Assembly: GCA_018830925.1 (NCBI GenBank)
Contig: JAHJRK010000484.1
Location: 1-7,949 of the forward strand
Direction of reading: 5' to 3'
Source: Pseudomonadota bacterium
GTDB taxonomy: Bacteria > Desulfobacterota > Desulfobacteria > Desulfobacterales > RPRI01
Length of the DNA stretch: 7,949 bases
The notes below the pieces were generated by a model that saw only the letters and a program-made list of their open reading frames with translations, had not been told where the DNA came from and did no database searches. The translations under genes were made by a program, and so were the position numbers. Below are positions 1 through 6,236 of the stretch, piece by piece (position 1 is the first letter of the stretch; each line of letters starts with the position of its first letter).

Positions 1-891
1 AAAACCGCCGGGGCTGCCGCCATCACTGAAACAGATGTTTGGACCAGTTTGGACGGCCACACCCTTGTCGGCGGGGAAGTAATCAAGTTCAGCGGGTACA
101 AGGCAAACGGCACCGCCGTGGAAGGCAGCTACACCGTGAACCTGGCGGATCAGCTCAGCGTTTTCATGACCGCCATCGAAACAGCATATGGCGGAGTGGT
201 AAACGCCGGCATACAGGACGGTCGAATCGTCCTGACAGACGGAACTTCAAACAGCACCTTGAGACTGCAAATCTTTGAACCCAGCGGCAGCGGGGTCGAT
301 TTCGGAACCCTCAGCGGCGGGGTTACCGGCCGGTATAGCGTTAATGTGACCGCCTCAAAAGACGCAAGCGACCATCTGGTCTTGACCCACCACGATTACG
401 GCAGCAGCGCCACTTTTTCCATTAGTCAAAGCGGTGCGGATCTCGGCCTGGGAGCTGTCACGGCCGGCGTCAACGTTGCCGGCACCATCAATGGTGAAGC
501 CGCCGCCGGATCCGGTCAGCTTTTGACCGGAAGCGCTCCGGCTACAGGAATGACGACCAGTGTCCAGGGCCTGACCGTTAAATATACCGGAACCGCCACC
601 GGGACCCAGGGAACCGTCAAAATTACCATGGGGGTTGCCGAGCTCTTTGATCGCACCTTATTCAGTATTTCGGATCCCATTGAAGGCTATGCCGGATTTA
701 AACAAGAATCCCTTCAGAACAGCATCGACAGCTTCGAGACCCAGATCGAGCAGATGGAAGCTCGTTTGAACCGGAAGATGGAAATGATGATCAACCGGTT
801 TGTGGCTATGGAAACGGCTCTTGCCAGGATGCAGAGCCAGAGCAACTGGCTGTCCGGACAGATAAATGCATCGTTAAGCGGGTGGATGTAG
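1..891 (+). CDS. fliD: Flagellar filament cap protein FliD, C-terminal part (5' end outside window)
   Basis: The frame is open from base 1, so this is the last 296 residues of a longer protein. FliD forms the cap at the growing filament tip and helps exported flagellin to fold. Visible here: a Gly/Ala/Thr/Ser-rich beta region (about residues 1-215) typical of the exposed D2/D3 domains, including a VAGTINGEAA...GSGQLLTG segment (about 158-180) of the kind seen in many FliD proteins. A C-terminal coiled coil follows (about 230-290), with GFKQESLQ, SFETQIEQMEARL and the hallmark close MINRFVAMETALARMQSQSNWL, which matches the usual FliD_C ending. An ATG at 49 is internal and is not the real start. 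fliS follows 83 bp downstream in the same direction, the classical fliD-fliS order. The exposed domains of FliD vary strongly between species, so only the C-terminus gives a firm family call. Confidence 0.93.
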   Translation, partial: KTAGAAAITETDVWTSLDGHTLVGGEVIKFSGYKANGTAVEGSYTVNLADQLSVFMTAIETAYGGVVNAGIQDGRIVLTDGTSNSTLRLQIFEPSGSGVDFGTLSGGVTGRYSVNVTASKDASDHLVLTHHDYGSSATFSISQSGADLGLGAVTAGVNVAGTINGEAAAGSGQLLTGSAPATGMTTSVQGLTVKYTGTATGTQGTVKITMGVAELFDRTLFSISDPIEGYAGFKQESLQNSIDSFETQIEQMEARLNRKMEMMINRFVAMETALARMQSQSNWLSGQINASLSGWM

Positions 892-893
892 AA

Positions 894-931
894 ATCGGGG
901 GTTCCGCCATAGTGATTGGCGGACCTTCGGC
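894..931 (+). repeat. 38-bp hairpin repeat, copy 1
   Basis: This copy matches 1936-1973 at 37 of 38 bases; the only difference is G897 versus A1939. It contains a perfect 7-bp inverted repeat, TCCGCCA (903-909) and TGGCGGA (917-923), around a 7-nt loop. It starts 2 bp after the fliD stop and lies in the fliD-fliS gap. No T-run follows the stem directly, so it is not a standard intrinsic terminator. It resembles a REP-type intergenic palindrome or an mRNA 3'-end/processing element. Confidence 0.85.
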
Positions 932-961
932 GATGGGAAAATAGTATTTTTAAACAGGAAA

Positions 962-968
962 AAGGAGG
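962..968 (+). promoter_or_regulatory. Strong Shine-Dalgarno of fliS
   Basis: AAGGAGG lies 6 nt before the ATG at 975. It is the closest match to the consensus ribosome binding site in the window and fixes the fliS start. Confidence 0.85.
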
Positions 969-974
969 TTTTGA

Positions 975-1418
975 ATGAATAGTTATGGTATTCGGGCTTA
1001 CCGGAAAACGAGCGTAATCACTGCAGATCCGGGGAAACTGGTATTAATGTGTTACGAAGGAGCGATCGATCAGCTTAAAATCGCAAAAATGAAATACCAG
1101 GAAAAAGATTACGAGGCCAAGTGCAAGGCCCTGACAAAGGCCATGAATATTATCGATGAGCTTTTATACTCGCTTGACTTTGAAAAAGGCGGCGATATTT
1201 CCCGGCATCTTCAGGCAATCTATAATTTCCTGACCTCAAGAATCCTCCAGGCGGATGTAAACAGAGATATTGACGGCATCGATGAAGTTATCGGAATATT
1301 GACGGAGCTTTTGTCAGCATGGAAAGAGATTTTTTCCGGCCAAGGTAAAAGTTTTCAGCCCGAATCGATTGGATTTAATGAAGAAAGGACGCAGCAGGCT
1401 GTAGGATTGGGCCGTTAG
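975..1418 (+). CDS. fliS: Flagellin export chaperone FliS
   Basis: The 147-residue protein is slightly longer than the usual FliS (about 125-135). FliS binds the C-terminal tail of flagellin in the cytosol, stops premature polymerisation and delivers it to the type III export gate. Family features: an N-terminal AYRKTSV followed by ADPGKLVLMCYEGAI (about residues 8-30), then KALTKAMNIIDELLYSLDFEKGG (about 52-74), and ISRHLQAIYNFLTSRI...IDEVIGILTELLSAWKEI towards the end, the standard four-helix bundle pattern. The last 25 residues or so (SGQGKSFQPESIGF...) form a polar tail probably outside the fold. The ATG has a consensus Shine-Dalgarno. It follows fliD, and the next gene begins 25 bp after its stop, so these genes are probably co-transcribed. 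Confidence 0.96.
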   Translation: MNSYGIRAYRKTSVITADPGKLVLMCYEGAIDQLKIAKMKYQEKDYEAKCKALTKAMNIIDELLYSLDFEKGGDISRHLQAIYNFLTSRILQADVNRDIDGIDEVIGILTELLSAWKEIFSGQGKSFQPESIGFNEERTQQAVGLGR

Positions 1419-1443
1419 GCTATTAAGGTGTTAGGGGAAAATC

Positions 1444-1926
1444 ATGCGTGATCAAAAACTTCGGGGCATTGAGGAAAGTGCTTCATCCGGACTGCAGAAC
1501 CTGCGGCTTTTTATGGAACAAAAGGTTTTGCTCTTGACTCAATACCTTTCCATTACAAGGACAATGAAAGAAACATTCATGCAGAAAAAGGAAATTAACC
1601 TAATAGAATTATTATCGAAACGTCAGGACTGCATTAACCGTATTCAAAAAACAGACCTGTCCGTTAAGAAGATCATGAATACAGGCGCGGAAGAACTCTC
1701 CCGTATTTCATATGAGGTGAAAAGTTCGCTTGACGCTTATCAGCGCAGCATTAAAAGCCTTCTTGAACAAATTGCACCAATCGATGCCGAGGTAATGGTG
1801 ATGGTGAAGGAAGAAAGCCGGGGCGTTAAGGCGGAGCTTCTTAAAATAAGGAATGTCAGGCATGCCGCGAAAGGCTACAGTTCAAATGAAAAGCGCATCC
1901 CCATGTACATGGATGCAAAAAGATAA
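1444..1926 (+). CDS. Small helical protein, possible FliT/FlgN-like flagellar chaperone
   Basis: The 160-residue protein has no membrane segment or signal peptide and is dominated by predicted helix. Around residues 20-100 it shows a heptad-like pattern (MEQKVLLLTQYLSITRTMKETF, then INLIELLSKRQDCINRIQKTD), with the 'repeated L, then a KRQ...I..I turn' look of FlgN/FliT-type chaperones. The C-terminal 40 residues or so are basic and polar (RKR-type, ending in MDAKR). AGGGG at 1433-1437 sits 6 nt before the ATG. It follows fliS by 25 bp and precedes flaG, and position just after fliS is where fliT often lies; this context carries most of the functional suggestion. The sequence itself is too divergent for a firm family call. 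If the guess is right, it would bind FliD or hook-associated proteins before export. It is almost certainly a real gene; the function is tentative. Confidence 0.8.
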   Translation: MRDQKLRGIEESASSGLQNLRLFMEQKVLLLTQYLSITRTMKETFMQKKEINLIELLSKRQDCINRIQKTDLSVKKIMNTGAEELSRISYEVKSSLDAYQRSIKSLLEQIAPIDAEVMVMVKEESRGVKAELLKIRNVRHAAKGYSSNEKRIPMYMDAKR

Positions 1927-1935
1927 GCGCTCAGG

Positions 1936-1973
1936 ATCAGGGGTTCCGCCATAGTGATTGGCGGACCTTCGGC
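1936..1973 (+). repeat. 38-bp hairpin repeat, copy 2
   Basis: Second copy of the element at 894-931, in the same orientation, starting 9 bp after the stop of the FliT-like gene. The arms TCCGCCA (1945-1951) and TGGCGGA (1959-1965) are intact and the loop TAGTGAT is identical. The flanks on both sides of the two copies are unrelated, so the 38 bp mark the whole repeated unit. Confidence 0.85.
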
Positions 1974-1983
1974 AGAGATCAGA

Positions 1984-2141
1984 ACAGAAAAAAAGTTTTA
2001 GACAGGATTAACAGGATTAACAAGATTTTGCTTGCCGGCGAGAAGCCGGACAAGAAACAATACAGGAAAAAGTTTTAGACAGAATGGACAGGATTTTGCC
2101 TTTGCAGTTGATCCGTCAAATCCTGTAAATCCTGTCAGATA
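1984..2141. repeat. Cluster of ACAGGATT-type intergenic repeats with inverted arms
   Basis: This fills most of the 242-bp gap before flaG. Contents: (a) tandem ACAGGATTA units at 2001-2029, the last degenerate; (b) a GC-rich hairpin at 2031-2054, CTTGCCGGC and GCCGG-A-CAAG around a GAGAA loop; (c) a second lead-in at 2062-2085 that repeats 1984-2008 (shared AAAAAGTTTTAGACAG); (d) inverted arms at 2078-2096 and 2118-2136 that pair at 16 of 19 positions across a 21-nt loop. The last arm belongs to an exact 23-bp match (2119-2141) with 6207-6229. Similar dispersed repeats occur in many Desulfobacterota genomes, to my knowledge without a known function. There is no open reading frame of note here. 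Confidence 0.8.
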
Positions 2142-2152
2142 GATTTTTAAAA

Positions 2153-2163
2153 AAGGGGGGTGA
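2153..2163 (+). promoter_or_regulatory. Shine-Dalgarno that decides the flaG start
   Basis: AAGGGGGGTGA matches the extended anti-Shine-Dalgarno complement (AAGGAGGTGA) with one change plus one extra G. It lies 5 nt before the ATG at 2169. An in-frame GTG at 2160 falls inside this site, so it cannot be the real start. Confidence 0.75.
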
Positions 2164-2168
2164 TTCAG

Positions 2169-2522
2169 ATGTTATTAGAAAACGTCTCCATGTCGGGAAA
2201 AAGTCCGAATACTTCACCACCGGCGAGTATTGCGGTTCAGAGTACGATTCTTCCCATAGTAAAAGATAAAGCCGAAGAAGAAAAGAAACCAGCGGATTTA
2301 TCTCAAATCGCGGATATAGCTATGGACCTGCAAAACAAAATGCAGGTGCTTCATAATGTCGATTTGAATTTTTCAGTCCATGAGGCTTCGGGAAATATAA
2401 TGGTGACCGTCGTCAATGAGGATACCGGTGAGGTTATAAGGGAAATTCCGTCCAGGGAGTTACTGGACCTTGCGGTCAAACTTGAGGAAGCCATCGGTCT
2501 TATATTTGACAAAAAGGTCTAA
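2169..2522 (+). CDS. flaG: FlaG family protein (filament length / flagellar accessory)
   Basis: The 117-residue protein starts at the ATG behind the Shine-Dalgarno at 2153-2163. Residues 1-50 or so are a low-complexity, polar, probably disordered lead (SPNTSPPAS, EEEKKPAD). The conserved FlaG domain follows: a helix (IADIAMDLQNKMQVLHNVD), then a beta part, LNFSVHEASGNIMVTVVNED, TGEVIREIPSRELLDL and a final helix ending GLIFDKKV. The TGEVIREIP core is the family signature. FlaG proteins have been linked to filament length control in some species; the mechanism is not well settled. In many genomes flaG sits beside fliD/fliS, as here. The next gene starts 32 bp after its stop. Confidence 0.95.
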   Translation: MLLENVSMSGKSPNTSPPASIAVQSTILPIVKDKAEEEKKPADLSQIADIAMDLQNKMQVLHNVDLNFSVHEASGNIMVTVVNEDTGEVIREIPSRELLDLAVKLEEAIGLIFDKKV

Positions 2523-2554
2523 AACAAACACAAAGCCCGAATCAAAGCATATAT

Positions 2555-3238
2555 ATGAATGATCCAATCAGAATACTGATAGTAGATGATGATAAGGTAA
2601 TTGCGGACATTTTAAAAGACCTTGCCTCGACGCCGGAGCCGGAAAGATCGGTATCGGTCTGTTACGATGGCTCCGAGGCTATCGAGAAGCTCAGAAATGG
2701 TTTTTTTGATTTGATTATTACCGATCTGAAGATGCCCAATACAGATGGAATGGAAGTCCTGAGGTTCGCAAAAAAAATGAATCCGGCCGTTCTCGTTATT
2801 ATTGTCACCGGCTATGCCTCTCTGGAAACCGCCGTAATTTCCATCAAGGAGGGGGCTTATGATTATATAATGAAGCCATGCAAACTTGATGAGATCAGGA
2901 TCGTTATAAACAGGGCCACAGACACGATAAAGCTCAACAGAGAAAACAAAGAATTGTTAAGAAAATTACAGGAAGCATGTCATGAATTAATGGCTTTACA
3001 TAAATTGAGAGATAAAACAGAAAAATCGGCAAGTTTAAATATTTTTCCTTCAAGCACTGTTGGAATACATCATCTTTATAATAATACCATGCCCGATAAC
3101 TATGTTGATAATTTGCAGACGCTGGCATCTCTGAAAGAAAAAGGGATGCTGACTGAAAGCGAGTTTAAGTCGTTCAAAAAACATTATCTGAATAAACTGG
3201 ACAGTAAAACTGTGTCGGAGAAAACCGGTGATGGATGA
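2555..3238 (+). CDS. Response regulator: receiver, coiled coil, SHOCT-like C-terminus
   Basis: The 227-residue cytosolic protein has a complete receiver domain at about 1-122: acidic pair D11/D12, phospho-acceptor D57 in ITDLKMP, T85 in IVTGYAS and K107 in MKPC. It should therefore accept a phosphoryl group from a histidine kinase not seen in this window. A charged helical stretch (about 123-158) probably forms a coiled coil. After a linker, residues 184-215 (LQTLASLKEKGMLTESEF then KKHYLNKL) resemble the SHOCT short C-terminal domain, whose consensus runs 'L..L..L...G.lT..EF...K..LL'. There is no DNA-binding or enzymatic output domain. I see no clear Shine-Dalgarno before the ATG, so translation may depend on flaG, which ends 32 bp upstream. 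Its 3' end overlaps the HD-GYP gene by 8 bp, implying coupled expression and perhaps a shared kinase. Confidence 0.93.
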   Translation: MNDPIRILIVDDDKVIADILKDLASTPEPERSVSVCYDGSEAIEKLRNGFFDLIITDLKMPNTDGMEVLRFAKKMNPAVLVIIVTGYASLETAVISIKEGAYDYIMKPCKLDEIRIVINRATDTIKLNRENKELLRKLQEACHELMALHKLRDKTEKSASLNIFPSSTVGIHHLYNNTMPDNYVDNLQTLASLKEKGMLTESEFKSFKKHYLNKLDSKTVSEKTGDG

Positions 3239-4817
3239 AAATTTAAACATCATAATCGTTGATGACGAAAAACCCATTTTGCATGTTTTCAAGGAATATC
3301 TTAAAACCACAACCGGTTATCAGGTATTTACTGAAAGCAACGGACTTCATGCCCTGGATATCATCAAACGCGAGAAAATTGACTGCTGTTTTTTAGATAT
3401 TTCCATGCCCATAATCGATGGAGTGAAACTTGCGGAACAGATACATCAGTATGATAAAACAATACCGATAATTATGATGACCGGCAACCCGTCGATGGAT
3501 GTCGCTATACAGACCATAAAGACCGGCGTAGTCGATTTTCTGACAAAGCCGATCGATATGTTTCAAATCCCTCTTATCATTCAGCGTGTTATGAGAGAAC
3601 GTTCCCTGTTTGTGGACAGCCTCCTGCTGAAGGAGGCAAATCAAAAAAACCATGATCTTCTTAAGATTAATCAGGAATTAGAGCAAAAACTGAAGGATGT
3701 AGAAATAATAAGCCTGATTCTTCAGAAATTGGAACAGGCAACAACCATAAAGAACCTTATTGATACACTGGTCAATCTGGCCGGTGAAATCACTCTTTGC
3801 GACGAATCCTATTTCTGCAACTTCGCTCATAATTGTGCCGATCCATCCATCCTTGCAGTTTTTTCCCGATCAAGCGACAGATCGGGAACAGGTGCCGAAA
3901 AGATTATATCTCAAAACATCAAAAAGGTTGTGGACGACGGAATCCCGCTCATAATAAATGGTAATGGCAACAAAGGCGGCACCATGGCTATTCCGCTCAT
4001 AATAAAATCCAACGTCTTTGGTGTTCTTGTATTGTTCATCAATGATAACGCTCGTAATTTCAGTAAAAAAGATTTGTATTTTATGAATTTTCTGTTGAAG
4101 AAAGCATCCTCTCTGGTAGAAAATCTGGCTCTTTATGAGAATATTTTCGAAAACCTTGTTTCGTCGCTTTATGCTTTTGTAGAGACAATCGAAGCAAGGG
4201 ACCCTTATACCAAACAGCACTCACACAGGGTATCCCTTTACGCCGTGTCAATAGCCGACATTATGGGTTGTACGCAAGAAGAGACCGACAAATTGAATGT
4301 TTCCAGCCTTCTGCACGATATCGGAAAAATAGGAACACCCGACCACATTCTCCTCAAACCAGGGGGACTTTCTGATGAAGAGTTCAACATAATCAAAAAG
4401 CATCCGATCACCGGCAGCAATATTATCGGACACCTCGGCATGTGGATTGATGAACAGACTATAATCCGGCACCATCATGAACGATTTGACGGTACAGGAT
4501 ATCCTGATGGTCTTAAAGGGGAAGAGATACCGATGCTGTCTCGCATCCTGTCCATCGCGGATGTTTATGACGCACTTACATCGGATCGTTCTTATCGTAA
4601 AAAAATGCAGGAAGATGATGTATTGAATATTATCAGAAAAAACTCGGGCACCCAGTTTGACCCGGAAGTGGTAAATGCTTTTTTCGACAGTTACAAACAA
4701 AACAAAATACGCCGGTTGTCCGCAACACTCTCTCCTTCACCGCAGCATGTGAATGTGACACTGATCAACGCATGCCATGAAGATTTATTGCCCCTTCCAA
4801 TATCTTATGTGGAATGA
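3231..4817 (+). CDS. Response regulator c-di-GMP phosphodiesterase: receiver-GAF-HD-GYP
   Basis: The 528-residue cytosolic protein has three domains. The receiver (about 1-120) is complete: D11/D12, acceptor D56 in LDISMP, T84 and K106. A short coiled linker leads to a GAF-like domain (about 160-297). The HD-GYP domain (about 305-500) has H330/H332, the metal-binding HD pair H362-D363 in LLHDIGKIGTPDHIL, HHHE at 414-417 and the GTGYP signature with G423-Y424-P425, followed by RILSIADVYDALTSDRSYR. All expected catalytic residues are visible, so it should hydrolyse c-di-GMP to pGpG/GMP, gated by phosphorylation. The ATG overlaps the preceding regulator by 8 bp; a GTG one codon earlier (3228) is equally possible, with GGAG at 3217-3220. 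The C-terminal tail overlaps the opposite-strand gene by 53 bp. Confidence 0.96.
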   Translation: MDENLNIIIVDDEKPILHVFKEYLKTTTGYQVFTESNGLHALDIIKREKIDCCFLDISMPIIDGVKLAEQIHQYDKTIPIIMMTGNPSMDVAIQTIKTGVVDFLTKPIDMFQIPLIIQRVMRERSLFVDSLLLKEANQKNHDLLKINQELEQKLKDVEIISLILQKLEQATTIKNLIDTLVNLAGEITLCDESYFCNFAHNCADPSILAVFSRSSDRSGTGAEKIISQNIKKVVDDGIPLIINGNGNKGGTMAIPLIIKSNVFGVLVLFINDNARNFSKKDLYFMNFLLKKASSLVENLALYENIFENLVSSLYAFVETIEARDPYTKQHSHRVSLYAVSIADIMGCTQEETDKLNVSSLLHDIGKIGTPDHILLKPGGLSDEEFNIIKKHPITGSNIIGHLGMWIDEQTIIRHHHERFDGTGYPDGLKGEEIPMLSRILSIADVYDALTSDRSYRKKMQEDDVLNIIRKNSGTQFDPEVVNAFFDSYKQNKIRRLSATLSPSPQHVNVTLINACHEDLLPLPISYVE

Positions 4818-6195
4818 GATCGACAATTGTGGAGAATTGAGACGGGATAAGCCCGATTTTTTTAAGCCTCAACGTAATGTTGCCATTGTTCAGACACTGC
4901 AGTTCATGCCCTGCCTGGAATTTACTCATCAGCAAATCGGCGAGATATACCACGTGGGTCAGTTCGGGATCCACGGAAGCATGCTCCGGATGGTGATGAT
5001 GCCTGATAGTATCTATCAGGCGGTCATTCAATGACCAGCTTTCTCCCAACAGGCTTCCGGCTTCAGTGTGTGTGAAGCCGAGCGTTTCTTTTTCCGCTTC
5101 AACGATTTCAACCATATCTATCTGTGTGCGCCGATAAAAAAAAGTATATATCGACGAAATATACTGATCCAGAACAACCTTGCCTATATCATGTAAAAGC
5201 CCGGCAGTATATGCTATCTCGGGTTGAACAACTCCGGTGAATCTGGCCAGCTCTTCTGAAACAACAGCAGTACCGAGGGAGTGCTGAAAAAGCCCCCCCT
5301 TGCATAGCGAATATCCATGTTCGACATTGGAAAAAGATTGTTCCAGAGAAGCTGAAACAATCATTTTAAAAAGATGCTTTTCACCAATGAGAATCAACGC
5401 CCGGTTAATTGAATCAATTTTTTCCCTCAATCCGAAGTATGATGAATTGCACAACCTGATAACGGCTGCGGTGATGATTTGATCTTTTTTGATCTCGCCG
5501 GCGACTTCGTTCATATTGTAATTTCCGACATTCATCATCCGGATGATCTTAAGGGCGATCTGGGGAATCGGTCGGATCATACGGATCGATCTTTGTATGT
5601 CATCAGGTGTCGGCTTCCTGAATTCTTTACTCCTTTCGGCAGGCCTGTCAGCCGTGAGATTGATTGAAGTGTTGAATGATTTTAGATCGAGACTCAGACG
5701 GTATCCGAAAAATCCTCCGGTTTCAGACTGACGAACTGCTATGGACTCCTTTTCAAGTATTTCTCGGACAATTTCCGCGGTCCTGCCGCCGATATCAAGA
5801 TCAATATCCATTTCCGAGACCGGCCCTACCAGCGAGCCTCCTGCCACACATGCTTCCATCCGGCTTTTGTCGGCACCGGCCGCATACAGGGCGCTGATAA
5901 AAATGGGCAGGCCGGTTTTCGCATAAAGCCCGGGTTTCCTGTTTTTGCTGTAGCCTGTCCATTCGGGAAGCAGCAAATGGATAAGTCCGCCCACCTTCGC
6001 TTCCTTATCGCAGATAGTAACACCGATGCAGGTGCCCAAACAGGCTTCCAGTACCAGTTCTTTTTTATTGCTTACAACGTAATTGCCTGAAAAAACAAGT
6101 TCTCTTCTCAATTCCGTTTCCTTGAAAGAATATTGGTTCTTCGCTCTTTTGTGCAGGTAAACAGATGCGGCAAGGGAGGCAATGCTGTCTGACAA
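4765..6195 (-). CDS. CheD-HDOD fusion protein (chemoreceptor deamidase-like domain plus HDOD)
   Basis: Up to 476 residues. The N-terminal CheD-like domain (about 33-170) has C56 in LGTCIGV and H73 in GGLIHLLLP; their 17-residue spacing equals Cys27-His44 of Thermotoga CheD. CheD deamidates glutamines of chemoreceptors and can bind CheC. The position of the third catalytic residue (Thr21 in Thermotoga) is Glu here (E50). The HDOD domain (about 200-400) begins IRPIPQIALKIIRMM and carries LCNSSYFG, AGLLHDIGKVVLDQY (H335-D336) and HHHHPEH. HDOD is a non-enzymatic or weakly understood HD relative found in signalling proteins. The start is uncertain: TTG at 6195 is the longest possible (in-frame stop at 6205-6207). 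TTG at 6111 has AAGGA 7 nt upstream and would put the Cys at residue 28, nearly as in Thermotoga. It lies 41 bp after the cyclase gene, probably in one operon. Confidence 0.92.
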   Translation of the reverse strand: MSDSIASLAASVYLHKRAKNQYSFKETELRRELVFSGNYVVSNKKELVLEACLGTCIGVTICDKEAKVGGLIHLLLPEWTGYSKNRKPGLYAKTGLPIFISALYAAGADKSRMEACVAGGSLVGPVSEMDIDLDIGGRTAEIVREILEKESIAVRQSETGGFFGYRLSLDLKSFNTSINLTADRPAERSKEFRKPTPDDIQRSIRMIRPIPQIALKIIRMMNVGNYNMNEVAGEIKKDQIITAAVIRLCNSSYFGLREKIDSINRALILIGEKHLFKMIVSASLEQSFSNVEHGYSLCKGGLFQHSLGTAVVSEELARFTGVVQPEIAYTAGLLHDIGKVVLDQYISSIYTFFYRRTQIDMVEIVEAEKETLGFTHTEAGSLLGESWSLNDRLIDTIRHHHHPEHASVDPELTHVVYLADLLMSKFQAGHELQCLNNGNITLRLKKIGLIPSQFSTIVDLIPHKILEGAINLHGMR

Positions 6196-6206
6196 ATTTT
6201 CCCGTT

Positions 6207-6229
6207 AATCCTGTAAATCCTGTCAGATA
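6207..6229. repeat. ACAGGATT-type intergenic repeat unit, exact 23-bp copy of 2119-2141
   Basis: This lies in the 41-bp gap between the cyclase stop and the longest CheD-HDOD frame, and matches 2119-2141 base for base in the same orientation. Reverse-strand reading gives the familiar ACAGGATTTACAGGATT. TGTCAGA at 6221-6227 is an inverted match of TCTGACA at 6188-6194, so the repeat can fold with the possible TTG start at 6193-6195. Confidence 0.8.
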
Positions 6230-6236
6230 AGTTTTT

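Noticed and set aside
39..278. Arg/His-rich frame overlapping fliD
   Set aside because: It is out of frame with the clear FliD coding sequence, and its composition is typical of a shifted reading of a Gly/Ala/Thr-rich region.
903..923. Intrinsic terminator after fliD
   Set aside because: The stem is only 7 bp and no T-run follows directly; TTTTT appears more than 20 nt later. The fliS ribosome binding site follows closely.
917..931. Sigma-54-like GG-N10-GC spacing in the 38-bp repeat (also in copy 2 at 1959-1973)
   Set aside because: GG and GC have the right spacing, but the -12 box reads CGGC and the -24 box TGGCGG, so the match is weak. The bases are explained by the hairpin arm, and the repeat follows stop codons rather than marking clear promoters.
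1984..2141. CRISPR array
   Set aside because: The repeated units are short, imperfect and in both orientations, without regular spacers or cas genes.
2078..2148. Terminator before flaG (long stem followed by TTTTT)
   Set aside because: The T-run is 7 nt beyond the stem, the stem has mismatches and a 21-nt loop, and the arms belong to a dispersed repeat family. It remains possible but is not supported.
2934..4700. Antisense reading frames within the two response regulator genes
   Set aside because: They lie opposite well-conserved domains, have Cys/Phe/Ile-rich unnatural composition, no ribosome binding sites and no recognisable domains; they are shadows.
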